DNA of 64,000 nucleotides from positions 68,381,072 through 68,445,071 of the forward strand of contig OU862907.1 of the NCBI GenBank assembly GCA_917880885.1. The letters run 5' to 3'. Source of the stretch: Limnephilus marmoratus (taxonomy: Eukaryota; Arthropoda; Insecta; Trichoptera; Limnephilidae). The notes beneath the pieces were generated by a model, which saw only the letters and a program-made list of their open reading frames with translations, ran no database searches and had not been told where the DNA came from. Below, piece by piece: positions 43,172 to 53,075 of this stretch. The position numbers and the translations under genes were made by a program. How positions within the stretch are numbered: position 1 is the first letter of the stretch; each line of letters begins with the position of its first letter.

Positions 43172-43590
43172 ACGGGAGTCAATTTGGGAGGCGGGTATGG
43201 GTACCGCAGCCCCAGAATCCATTTATTGGATAACCAACACCTCTGCCATAGGTCACCCCGAGTGGTTCGCTACGTTTGATGACTTTACCCGTAGGTGAGG
43301 TTTGTCCAGATCTTGACGGTTGATGCGTCTGCCCGCCAACTGTGTGGTAGGCCGGATCGGGAGAGACTGGTTGAGGGAAATCTTTATACCTCTACAGCTA
43401 GACTCTCTCGGAACATTGCCTTGCACCGCAGTAGTAAGGATAGATTCATACGTCCGTCACTCTTGGATACACTGACCTCAGATTCCTACCCACACCTCAT
43501 ACCTTTTTTCCTTCCCAAAAATTCCTCTCCTTCCTTTTCCTAAAAAGACCCTCCATACAGCATCTTCAAATACAACATAGGCCCCGAATA
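43172..43590 (+). repeat. Dispersed repeat (family D) upstream of the lipase gene
   Basis: Full-length style copy: CAATTTGGGAGGCGGGTATG, GGATAACCAACACCTCTGCC, GGCCGGATCGGGAGAGACT, then CACTCTTGGATACACTGACC. It ends about 170 bp before the lipase ATG and could supply or interfere with its promoter. Not a gene. Confidence 0.75.
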
Positions 43591-43756
43591 TTGTAAAAAA
43601 AAACTTATTTTTGTTATTACCAATTAGTAAGTCCATTTCTTGATCTTCATTTTTTTAAAGATAAAAGTTCCATTTGATGGCGTTTATTAAATGTTAACTT
43701 TAAATACAAATATCTAATAAACCTTAATACACTTTGTTCCAGGAATAGGACGCATC

Positions 43757-44986
43757 ATGGAAGTTGACGGAAGTTTGTTGTTGGGAGGGGGCCAATTACA
43801 ACAACTGGTAACTTACCTTCTCGAGTCCTCGGAGCAGTGTCCAAAGGACCTGCTGGATGCGGAGCCGCACCCAAATGACAGGACCTTGGTGACTTTTGCC
43901 GACAAGATATACATCAAGAAGAATTCCGGAGAAAGCGATGCAGCTTACGGAGTAAGGACGCTGTCAGGTGAGCTTTATGCAAATGGCTGGAGATGTCTGG
44001 TTACCGCTAATAATGCTACTACGTCCAATGGCTACTTCGGTGCGGCCTTCTACCACAGCGGGCAGCAGCAGGTGGTAGTGGCGCATCGCGGGACTGTCCC
44101 TACATGCTCTGGGGCGTGGTACACAGACATAATAGGCGTCTTCGGCACTCAATACACACCATGTATGAACTCCGCTTTAACGTTTATTGATAATATACGT
44201 AAAGTAATTCATACAGCAAACACTCAACCTCACAATAGACACTACACACTCGCAATTACAGGTCACTCTTTAGGGGCGTGGCTTGCTCAAATATCTACAT
44301 TCTCTGTCAAATACTTAGCCATTAAACGTTTAGATAGCTTAATTCTCTTTAAAAAAAACTCTGGTATACACGCGAAGACTGTTGGGTTTGATAGTCCGGG
44401 TGCTCGGGACATGTTAAACCGGGTACTGGATAACCATTACAACAGGTATGAGAGGAATGCGCCACGCCTAGACGGGCTGGATATTTCTCTGTACCTGTCG
44501 GCCCCCAACCATATCAATACCTGCGGGATGCATATAGGAAAGATTTTTCACATTTTAGTTGATATGTCTACCTTCACCTGGATTGATAAGAATACCCCTA
44601 AATATACATTAGCGACTCATGCAATAACCAATTTTGTTAAAGCCTTAGACGAAAATTGTAAAATTAGTGAAGTGTTGGATTGGGCCAGCAGCGTAGAAGA
44701 ATATAAAAACCTTTTCAAGTATAATAATGATGAATGTAAAGTTGACGATCAGTTCCTTCTTGAGAAGTTCTATCGGCTTGTTGTAGAGGAAGACAAGTCC
44801 CCAAAAAATATTTCTATAAGTTCGCTTAGTGTTTTTTCGGAATTTGAATTGCGTATACTTAACCTGTTGGGGGCCATTCGGCACCCGGTATCCCAGAAGT
44901 GGCGAACGAAATTAATCCATAAAACATTCGATTCAATTCAAATTTTATTCAAATTTTTCCGGAAAAAGCCAAAGCCTGGCCCATAA
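43757..44986 (+). CDS. Class-3-lipase-like protein (N-terminal part of lipase-NACHT-ankyrin locus)
   Basis: A 409-residue, intronless alpha/beta-hydrolase. AHRGT (109-113) fits the oxyanion region of class 3 lipases. ITGHSLGAW (168-175) is the nucleophile elbow with Ser171. VGFDSPGA (209-216) and YLSAPNHINTCGMHIG (246-261) are conserved boxes I associate with lipase-like proteins of insects and their bacteria. H288 (ATHAITNF) is the best candidate for the catalytic His. The catalytic Asp is not certain. There is no signal peptide, so action inside the cell on membrane lipids is likely. The ATG is the first in frame after upstream stops and has a good context (ATCATGG). TTGTTCCAG just upstream looks like a splice acceptor, so a 5' UTR intron is possible. 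The frame ends in a TAA, and seven open codons later, in the same frame, the NACHT ORF begins. That suggests one original fusion gene or linked translation. Confidence 0.88.
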   Translation: MEVDGSLLLGGGQLQQLVTYLLESSEQCPKDLLDAEPHPNDRTLVTFADKIYIKKNSGESDAAYGVRTLSGELYANGWRCLVTANNATTSNGYFGAAFYHSGQQQVVVAHRGTVPTCSGAWYTDIIGVFGTQYTPCMNSALTFIDNIRKVIHTANTQPHNRHYTLAITGHSLGAWLAQISTFSVKYLAIKRLDSLILFKKNSGIHAKTVGFDSPGARDMLNRVLDNHYNRYERNAPRLDGLDISLYLSAPNHINTCGMHIGKIFHILVDMSTFTWIDKNTPKYTLATHAITNFVKALDENCKISEVLDWASSVEEYKNLFKYNNDECKVDDQFLLEKFYRLVVEEDKSPKNISISSLSVFSEFELRILNLLGAIRHPVSQKWRTKLIHKTFDSIQILFKFFRKKPKPGP

Positions 44987-45007
44987 GAGGTTAACAAATT
45001 ACAAATA

Positions 45008-48000
45008 ATGCAAGAACAGAAAATTAAATTATCCATTCTAAACGACTTCATGATAAATAATAAGCTTCAAGTGGAAAGTCACAAATTGGTCCCTGATTTT
45101 GTCATAGATAATTATCACCGAACAATAAGCTGTGAGTCGGGAGAATCATTGGCGGAACTCTGCAGGCGCTTGAAGCAGCTGATGCGGTGGCTGGAGCCGC
45201 AGTTCACGCGGGCTGTGGAGGAACAGATTAAAGTCTTTAACCGAGCTGCAGACCTCTTTTACTATGCGGAGGGACAGAGCTACCTCGATTCGTTGCCCAA
45301 GTGCTGCCTGGACTTTACGGATTCCGTAGGTTTCCGGGATTTCCTGGTTTCCAGCGATGAGCGAGTTCTCTGCTTAGTCACAAGTAGGAAAGACGTTGTA
45401 TTCCAACTGAGCCGACTTCGGAACATCCTTCATCAGATGGAAAGAAGCAACGACTCCCCCAACAGTTCCATCAAATATATATGTCAAAATCACTACACAT
45501 TTCTTAGTCAGTCCCGGCTGCAAAATCACATTAAAAAATTTGGTTGGCCCGTTGAGAAAGAATTCTTAATGGTGGTAGACTGCACATTATCCTCTCTTAC
45601 ATTCATCCTTCAATTGCTTAAAGATGTAAATAAGAAAGATATAAAATCCCTAAAACTTGTATTGATTGTGTCGCAATCGATAGACAAAACCGACTCCTTT
45701 AAATTCTGTAAAACTTTATTCTGTAACTTTATCAGTGATGTTCATTTCTCGGACCTAACTCCTGACTCACAGAACATAATGTTTAATCGAGGTGATGTAA
45801 TAATTACTACGGATAAAGCATATAGCTTCCGAGAGTTTTTGGGAGACGGCTGTTCACTTCGCGAGATCAATCAGATCCTTAGTTCAGAAAGCTTGAAAAA
45901 TTTCGCGACAATCCCAGACTATGTCATCAAAATAAAGGATACTCGTCCCATCCTCAGTGATATGCAGATGCCATTCTTTAAATTAAATATTAAAACTAGT
46001 ATAGAATTCATTGCGAGTTGTGTAAAGTCAACCAACACTAACATGCTGGTGATAAGCGGGTTGAACCGCGAGGACCTGGAGACTGGGGCCGACTGGGACT
46101 ATCTCAAGGGGATGGACATCATCCTCACCGAGAGAGATTCACAACTCTCCTTTAGAGATATCTGCAAGAAGAACCAGGATAAATGCATTTATTTGTTTGA
46201 AGTTTTAGGCCGAGATGTGTACTGCAAAGAAGTATTTAACAGACGTTTTTATTTAGACAGGAAATTTCTTCACAGAGCATGCATTGACGTGAAGAAGTTC
46301 ATAGAAACTGAACATGCTGATGACCTGTTTATTATTAACACTGAGTCGAACATGAAGTTACTGGAAGAATTGATAGATAATTGCATCAACAAAAAAGCGT
46401 TCACAGATAATTTACTTTCTGCACCCACAAAAGAGCAGGTGAATTTTCTTCAAAAATATATTAAAAAACCTATCCATTTTGTAAAAATTTGTCGAAGCAT
46501 AGGCTATAAACTAGAGTGGCAATATTCCCACGGCTCTGTGGAGAGCCTGCTCCCTTTTATGTTCACAGACTTCTGCGAGCCAATAAATGAAATAGATTTA
46601 ATTAAAACAGAACGAAACCTGACTATAATAACAGACGAGCCCGGAATGGGGAAGACAACTACCCTGTCGAGCTTGTCAAGACTCATGGATACACCATGGG
46701 TCATTTATATTGAATTAAAATATTTCCAAGGGCATATAGGAGATAAATTATCAGGTACGCTCACTCATAAAATCGTAGCAAATTTTCTGTTAAGTGAGTG
46801 TGGCTCTCAGGCTGAAGGGTTGTTAGAGTATTTGCTAGAGAGTAAGATACATTCCAAGCGAGTCGTATTAATGTTGGATGGGTTTGACGAGTTGGAGGAT
46901 TATGTTAAAGATAAAGACAAGGAGAGTGCCAAACAGAATATAATCAAGCTCCTTACATTCCTTAAAAATATACCAACAGTCCAAATATTCTTGACCGCTC
47001 GCAAATATTTGAAAACATCGTTAGAAAAGGAATTATGCAATTTATGTACGTCGTTTGTACCATTTAACAAAGAAGAGCAACTGAAATTCTTAATTATGAT
47101 TTGGCGATCCTGCCTCTCCCTCGAGCTGGGAGATTACGGAGAGGAAGAGGAGGGACGCCTCAAGGAATATGCCAGAGAGGTGCTACGACAGGCAAAGGAA
47201 GTACTGGGGCCAGATACGAAGTGCATCATGGGGGTTCCCCTGCAACTGAGAATGTTGGCCGAAGTCTTCAGGCCGACAAGTGATCTGTTGCTCTATTCTC
47301 CTGAAGTTTTAATAAAACAAATCAATGTAGAAAGTTCATCAAATCTGTACAAGAAGTTTATTACGTTAAAATATGAAATTTACCTTAAAGATAAAACAAC
47401 TCTAGGAGCGGCGGTGGATGAACTAATAATAAAACATTTAACTGAGAGTATAACTATAATGCACTGTAAATTGGGTTTCAAAACATTATTTCATGATTTT
47501 TATGTTAAGCACTTTGACGCCATTGAAGAACAGTGGCTAAATAAATTAAACGGAATTGGTTTGGTTCAAACAAAAGGAGACAGAAATCTCCAATTTATCC
47601 ACAGCACATTCGCCGAATATTGCTGTGCTGAAATGGTTGTCTACTGGCTCAATAAAAGGACCCTCCATTGCAGGTATGATCTGTTCAAAGAAATACTTTT
47701 CCCTCAAATCCTGCTTCATCCGGACAGTAAGATCATCCGGATGTTTATTAATGTGATATTAAATGAAAGAAAAATGTCAGAAACAGCTTTTGAATTAAAT
47801 ACTAAATGCATCAGTAAACTGTGGAATGAAGATAGTTCCATATTTAGGAATAGTGAGCACCAAACTGTTCTTCATCTTGCTGTTGAAGAAAATAATGTTT
47901 ATATCGCCACACTACTCCTCAGGGGATTACAAATAGAAAGTGCACAAGAAGCCTTTGTCTCTTTAATAATACAATATGATCTTAAACATTATACAGCAAT

Positions 48001-49102
48001 AAATTACTTGAATAAACCTAAAGTACGTGATATCTGTAAAGGTGAATTAGTATTGGACAAAATGACAACAAATATTTTACAACATATCGGAGCATGTTTA
48101 GATGAAAATAAGGCAAATATTTTTTTTGCCCTATTATTTAATAGAAAAGTTTCAAATTTTTTTGAATATTTTTTTAATCCACATGGTTTTACGGCATATC
48201 AAGTATCTACGGAAGAAGAAACAATCATTATTAATTTATTTGATCGGGTTATTTATAATTATATAAGTTGTACCGAGAGAATATTTGATAGAGTAAAAGA
48301 GGTTGAATCAGTAATTAAACCATTTATAGAGGCTGTTCAAAATAATAATGTTAATCAAGTTAAAAATATATTATTTGAAACATTAAAAAATAATGTTGAG
48401 CGGTATTGCTTTTTATTAATGAAACATAAAGATCAGTATAATAATATGCGCACAGTCCTTCACATTGCTATAGTGGCGTACCACCTCGATATAGTTAGTT
48501 TACTCGGGGAGCAAACTGCTGTTCCCTTCACACTATTAATGGCACAGAGGGATGAGAGGGGGGATACTCCTTTACATACAGCTGCTAGGTGGGGTGGACG
48601 GGATATTATGAAGTACTTGGTGGAGCGCGGTGCTGATATTAATACACGCAATGGGGGAGGCACAACTGTTCTGATGTGTGCGGCCCTGTGGGGAGAGTTA
48701 CTAACTATAAAGTATCTTGTTGAAAGAGGTGGTGATATCCATACTACAGATGTGTTTGGCCGCACTGTACTACATTACGCGGCACTAAAGGGACATCTCC
48801 CGGTAGTAGAATACTTCCTGCAGCAGGGGGTGGACCCTGACAGGGTAGACAGGTGGGGAGACACCGCACTAACTATGGCATCATGGTATGAGAAGTGGGA
48901 TGTGGTGCGGCTGCTGCTGGAGAGGGGAGTGGATGTTAATGCGGATGGAGGTAAAGCTCTTAGATTTGCTATAGGGCGGGGTGAATGGTCTATAGTGGAG
49001 GCTTTAATAAATAAAGGAGCAGCCATTAAAGAAAGTCTAATAGAGAAGAATTTATCCGAATTTAAAGTAAAATATCCGAATTATGAATTTAAAAAAGAAT
49101 AA
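45008..49102 (+). CDS. NACHT NTPase with ankyrin repeats (NLR-like)
   Basis: 1364 residues, intronless. Residues 1-520 have no domain I can name. The NACHT module has Walker A EPGMGKTTT (Lys549), Walker B LMLDGFDELED (Asp624, Asp627, Glu628), a sensor-1-like FLTARK (661-666), GVPLQLRMLAEVF and the closing FIHSTFAEY (863-871). Degenerate ankyrin units are at about 952-980 (TVLHLAVEENN) and 1148-1175 (TVLHIAIVAYH). Five 29-33-residue units follow from 1185 to about 1343 (GDTPLHTAARWGG, GRTVLHYAALKGH, GDTALTMASWYEK). The order fits a STAND switch: the NACHT binds nucleotide and oligomerises, the ankyrins bind a ligand, and an N-terminal effector acts. Here that effector would be the lipase ORF in the same frame upstream. 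Similar NACHT-ankyrin proteins are predicted in arthropods without known function. Start: first ATG after the lipase stop; the frame is open back to that stop. Confidence 0.92.
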   Translation: MQEQKIKLSILNDFMINNKLQVESHKLVPDFVIDNYHRTISCESGESLAELCRRLKQLMRWLEPQFTRAVEEQIKVFNRAADLFYYAEGQSYLDSLPKCCLDFTDSVGFRDFLVSSDERVLCLVTSRKDVVFQLSRLRNILHQMERSNDSPNSSIKYICQNHYTFLSQSRLQNHIKKFGWPVEKEFLMVVDCTLSSLTFILQLLKDVNKKDIKSLKLVLIVSQSIDKTDSFKFCKTLFCNFISDVHFSDLTPDSQNIMFNRGDVIITTDKAYSFREFLGDGCSLREINQILSSESLKNFATIPDYVIKIKDTRPILSDMQMPFFKLNIKTSIEFIASCVKSTNTNMLVISGLNREDLETGADWDYLKGMDIILTERDSQLSFRDICKKNQDKCIYLFEVLGRDVYCKEVFNRRFYLDRKFLHRACIDVKKFIETEHADDLFIINTESNMKLLEELIDNCINKKAFTDNLLSAPTKEQVNFLQKYIKKPIHFVKICRSIGYKLEWQYSHGSVESLLPFMFTDFCEPINEIDLIKTERNLTIITDEPGMGKTTTLSSLSRLMDTPWVIYIELKYFQGHIGDKLSGTLTHKIVANFLLSECGSQAEGLLEYLLESKIHSKRVVLMLDGFDELEDYVKDKDKESAKQNIIKLLTFLKNIPTVQIFLTARKYLKTSLEKELCNLCTSFVPFNKEEQLKFLIMIWRSCLSLELGDYGEEEEGRLKEYAREVLRQAKEVLGPDTKCIMGVPLQLRMLAEVFRPTSDLLLYSPEVLIKQINVESSSNLYKKFITLKYEIYLKDKTTLGAAVDELIIKHLTESITIMHCKLGFKTLFHDFYVKHFDAIEEQWLNKLNGIGLVQTKGDRNLQFIHSTFAEYCCAEMVVYWLNKRTLHCRYDLFKEILFPQILLHPDSKIIRMFINVILNERKMSETAFELNTKCISKLWNEDSSIFRNSEHQTVLHLAVEENNVYIATLLLRGLQIESAQEAFVSLIIQYDLKHYTAINYLNKPKVRDICKGELVLDKMTTNILQHIGACLDENKANIFFALLFNRKVSNFFEYFFNPHGFTAYQVSTEEETIIINLFDRVIYNYISCTERIFDRVKEVESVIKPFIEAVQNNNVNQVKNILFETLKNNVERYCFLLMKHKDQYNNMRTVLHIAIVAYHLDIVSLLGEQTAVPFTLLMAQRDERGDTPLHTAARWGGRDIMKYLVERGADINTRNGGGTTVLMCAALWGELLTIKYLVERGGDIHTTDVFGRTVLHYAALKGHLPVVEYFLQQGVDPDRVDRWGDTALTMASWYEKWDVVRLLLERGVDVNADGGKALRFAIGRGEWSIVEALINKGAAIKESLIEKNLSEFKVKYPNYEFKKE

Positions 49103-49109
49103 TAATCAG

Positions 49110-49385
49110 CTTAACCCCTCAAGTCTAGACACCATAATATCATATACGTTAGAAAATCAGTCAGAATTTTTATTTTATTTTTATGTAAAAACTGCACAAG
49201 AGTCCCAACTACTCACGTTTGCAGGCGGTGAGACTACGGCATCATCAAGTTTGTGTATGTTGTGAGATTAAAAGTAGTGGGGAGGGGAAGGAGTTTTTTA
49301 TCATTATTTTTTTAAATGTAAATACTGCACAAGAGTCCCAACTTCTAAGCTGAAAATAGTGGGGAGGAGAAGGATATGGGAAAGA
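49110..49385. other. 3' flank of the NACHT gene with a short direct repeat
   Basis: CTGCACAAGAGTCCCAACT occurs at about 49190 and 49325, each followed by a GTGGGGAGG word at variable distance. No AATAAA lies close to the stop codon. ATTAAA appears near 49534. Confidence 0.5.
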
Positions 49386-49389
49386 GGAA

Positions 49390-49985
49390 GGTTGGGAAGT
49401 ACCTGGCTATTCAGATCTAGTCACTAAGCACGGATAAAGTCATTTCAAGCGACATTTCAATTCTGAATGGTGGTCTTACACCAGGGCGATACTGAGAGTA
49501 TCTTCCGCAAAAAAACCTTATTATTATTTTAAATGATTAAATTAAATTTATCTGAGATTTGAACCCGTGACCTCCGGATTGCTAGTCGAGAAGTTGAAAA
49601 GCAAACGTTGGGGAAGTACCTGGCTATTCGGCTCTAGTCACCAAACATGACTAAAATCACTTCAAGCGACGTTTCAATTCTGAATGGTGGTTTCACACCA
49701 GGGCGATACTGAGAATATCTTCCTCAAATAGACCTTGTATTATTAAAAAATATTAAATTGTGAAAACACAAATCAATCTAATAGAATGTATCTTCTGACG
49801 ACGGGATATGAACCCGCAACCTCCGGATTACTAGTCGAAAGCCTCGACCACGGAGGCCGTCTAAAGTTGAAAAGTTAAAGTTTGAGAAACACTATTCAGT
49901 TCTGGTCATCAAATATGGTTAGAGCCATTTCTATTTTGAACGGTGGTCCTCACCAGGGCGATACTGAAAGTATTCTTTGTATATT
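49390..49985. repeat. Three tandem SINE-body blocks with tRNA-like fragments
   Basis: Blocks at about 49400-49510, 49620-49735 and 49885-49985 share TTCAATTCTGAATGGTGGT and CCAGGGCGATACTGAGAGTA. Between them are minus-strand tRNA-like pieces at 49555-49600 (TTTGAACCCGTGACCTCCGG) and 49797-49862 (TATGAACCCGCAACCTCCGG). So a composite tRNA-derived SINE appears about three times in a row, minus orientation by its B box. Single body fragments lie at 31800 and 58985. Confidence 0.8.
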
Positions 49986-49999
49986 ATTTTTAATTAATT

Positions 50000-50880
50000 A
50001 ATTGTGAATTGAATAAATTGTTATGCAAAGAGACTTTGTGTTAAACAAAGAGAAAACTTAGTGTTGTCTCTTTCTAATACAACATTAATATAAGGACTTG
50101 TCACTTGGTGCCAGATATGGTACAACGTGTCTCTGGTGCCAGATATGGTACAAACTGTCTGATATTGATGTTTGGTGCTAAATATGTCACTTTGGGTTCT
50201 GTAGCCTGAAATGGAATGAAATATTTCATAAAAATATGTTATCTTTACAGTCGAGGGCGTCGCTACAATAGATATTGTGTACGGTGACTAGGTACTTGTT
50301 GACTAGATCTGAATAGCCGGGTACTACCATAAAGTATCCTGTCTGGAGTGTAGTGGAGTGGAGCAAACTGGCGACATCAGTTTTGTTTGCTCTGGGAATA
50401 GATCTCCCTTCTAGGCATTATCCCCTCAGTGCTTTAAACTTAAACCAAATCTGTCTAAACTCCCAACAGGACTGGCTTCAATTAAACTAACTATTTATTT
50501 AAAGCACTGAATAGACAACACACACTAGAAATGCCTTCCATGTAGATTTGAATGTCGCCCCTGACTTAATACCTTTTGGTTCTAGCCCATTTAGCACGCG
50601 CTCTGTCTCCCTTACACTTGCCTGACATTGTGTATATTGTCATCCCATTTGAATTTCATCATTTTGATGTTCCACTGTTCCATATTTGAAATAAGGCGGG
50701 AATGTTTTTAGAATGGTTTTTGAGCAATTGTCAATTTAGGAATTTCATTTGACAATCTCATTTCACTGAAATAAACATTAATATTTTATTAAACACATTA
50801 CAGCTGTTAACCTAAACTAAGAACATTTCTCTTTTTACGCGCCGCCAGAATTATATTGCATAGAACGTTTATTCATTCTT
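50000..50880. other. Gene-free stretch
   Basis: A short direct repeat of CTGGTGCCAGATATGGTACA (about 50105 and 50135). A SINE-body word (GACTAGATCTGAATAGCC) is at 50303. Otherwise nothing recognised. Confidence 0.45.
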
Positions 50881-51075
50881 TTTAACTTTAAAACGAAAGA
50901 CATACATTTCCCGGTCATGAATAATTTGACAATATTTGACAATCTCCTACTACCATCACTGTAAGCGGAAAATGTTGCTTGTGTCGTGATGGAGGACTTA
51001 GCCAGTCGAGGGATTGAACTCATGATGCCCGGTCGGAAACCAGGCGCAATGCCAACTCAGCCACTAATAGGTCTA
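50880..51075 (-). repeat. tRNA-derived SINE (second family), minus strand
   Basis: The complement has GGTTTCCGACCGGGCATCAT, GAGTTCAATCCCTCG (B box) and the body TAAGTCCTCCATCACGACAC, with GGAGATTGTCAAA. It matches 20751-20940 in order and length. Confidence 0.75.
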
Positions 51076-51079
51076 TCCA

Positions 51080-51620
51080 TGTTATTTGGTGTTTTAGAGA
51101 ATTAATGTGCAACTTCAACTAGCTCATACCGGCATAAATCACGGGATATTATAATTCCAATTTTGTAAAGCACAAATTAAAATAATTATCTGTTAAGATA
51201 TCATATTACAGTTAAATACTAACCTACTTTATCACTGGTCTGAATTCCTCACATAATGAGCTCCTATTTTGAAAATGACACTTAAATTCAAAGTAAATCC
51301 GTGATGTAGAGTTCATTGAACAAGAGTTACAGACAGACCCACAACCGGAATTAGTATGTTTGCTGATATAAGTTTAACTAACATAGTGCCCACTGACCAT
51401 ACAGAATTTTGAATTGATTCATTCACTTCATCTAGTACAGTAATACCCCCCCCCCCCGAATGAAGCGCCGTTAAGTGTTGACAATAAGTAAACAAATCTT
51501 CATCTTTATTTTGCAATTTTAAAAGATATAGAAAGTGAGAACATTCTCCTCTTCCCAAGGTTTGATTGTACAGCAACATTTTTACAACAAACACAAATAT
51601 TACACTTTCATTTATATTAT
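51080..51620. other. Gene-free stretch
   Basis: A C-run (about 51448-51460) and AT-rich sequence. A minus-strand ORF at 51313-51693 has no recognisable motif. Confidence 0.4.
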
Positions 51621-51621
51621 T

Positions 51622-52070
51622 ACTAGCTGATACCCGGCATGCGTTGCTATGCCATTTAATAAATATTTTTTCTCCCTGCGTGTCCTTTCCCATTCGTCCC
51701 GTTTTTCTTCCTCTCCCGCGTCCCCGTCCCCTCTCACGTTCCCACTACGCCTCATTCACCTTCCTCCTAATCACTCCACTCCCCCCCTTCCCCTAACCCC
51801 GCGAACCCCCCTCCCGGGTTCCCCTTCCCCTCCCCCCTCCCGCATTCCATACATTCAGTCCCGTTAAATTCAGTTTTCAAACAGCTCCACCTTTTACAAT
51901 TTTTTTATACAAATTTCATAATGCCAGAGCTCACCAGTAGTTTTATATAAACCTTGTCCTGAAAATAACAAATACAAAAAAAGAATTGTCCAATTTGGTG
52001 TAGTCGTTCGGAAGTTATGCGCGAACATACATTTCGGCGATTCATTTTTATTTACGTACAGAAGATACAT
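51622..52070 (+). repeat. Dispersed repeat (family A2), with C-rich core
   Basis: ACTAGCTGATACCCGGCATG at the start, a C-rich centre (51690-51850), CATTCAGTTTTCAAACAG, ATGCCAGAGCTCACCAGTA, then a GTAGTCGTTCGGAAGTTATG-type end. Related to 443-835 and 31118-31790. Confidence 0.65.
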
Positions 52071-52329
52071 GCACCAATAACAATAATATAAAACAATACA
52101 AAAAATTATACTTCTTTTTGTTCAAGATTAGGAAAATTCTTTGTTTGCACTTCACGCACGCATCACATTTATTTTATTTTATATTAAACCTTGCGCGGAC
52201 CCCCTGACGTTGTTAAGGGACCCCTAACTCAATTTTAATTTTCCACGGACCCCCTGCATGATCGTGAGGACCCCTGGCGGATACAGAGGGGCGCGGGGGG
52301 CACGCGCCCCCTCCCCCCCTTGCGCCCTC

Positions 52330-52620
52330 ACTAAATATAAGAAAATCTTTTTTCAATCATTCGCTCTACATGTCTAAACGATCTAAGCGTCCCTTTCTTA
52401 ATCTTAGGTACTTATTACGCTTGCATCAGACTTGCATTCTTTTCATATTTTTCTCACACTGTCGTACATGGCTTTACCACACATACGCCGCAGGGATCTC
52501 AATTCTATAGCATTTAGTTCTTCCTCTGCCAGTTTCATGCATCACTGCCATACATCAGGGACGGTACCAGCACTCCATTGTTGACTGCTAGCTTCGCTTC
52601 TTTCGACATTTTTTTTTTAG
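52330..52620 (-). pseudogene. RTE-like ORF2 fragment
   Basis: The minus-strand reading gives KEAKLAVNNGVLVPSLMYGS (RT thumb) and later LRLRKGRLDRLDM in place of the usual RLRWFGHVERM. The second part is also present in the first hAT-like copy at about 26520-26620. Stops interrupt it. Confidence 0.75.
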
Positions 52621-52624
52621 CGCC

Positions 52625-53075
52625 AACGGCGTTCAGTCCTCCATAAATGCGGAGTTACCTGCATTTACCCTTCTTTCAATATCTCTATCAACCTTCGCAT
52701 CTCTCGTAAACATACTTAGAAAGGAAATAATGGAAGGAAAAAGGTATGATAGGTGGTTAGGACTCTCTGGGTTAGTGTGTCCAGGAGAGATGGACGGATG
52801 AACCTTTCCCTCCCACTGCGATGCGAGGAAATGGGTAGAGGGATTCCTGCTGGAGAGGTTAAATGGTCTCCCTCAACCAGTCCTTTCCAGCTCGCCACGC
52901 AGTACGTGGACAAACACATCCGCCGCTACCTTGAAAAACCACATCCCATGAACTCAGACATCCCTGCTAAGTCACCAAACTTAGCGATCCACTTGCGATG
53001 ACTTATAGCAGAGGTGTTGTTTATCCAATAAATAATTCCCGTGGCGGCGGTACCCACACTCGCCTCCTAAATTGA
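52625..53075 (-). repeat. Dispersed repeat (family D), minus strand
   Basis: The complement carries GGAGGCGAGTGTGGGTACCG, GGATAAACAACACCTCTGC, and GACTGGTTGAGGGAGACC. It inserted within, or was carried by, the hAT-like element. Same family as 43172-43590. Confidence 0.75.

Noticed and set aside
44960..44990. PKPGP at the end of the lipase as a 2A ribosome-skipping peptide
   Set aside because: The essential N before PGP is K here, the upstream DxEx pattern is missing, and a stop codon follows at once.
43757..49102. Bacterial (symbiont) contamination or a true bacterial operon
   Set aside because: No ribosome binding site is seen before either ATG, and the flanks are insect-type repeats on both sides. 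Transfer from bacteria in the past remains possible but is not shown.
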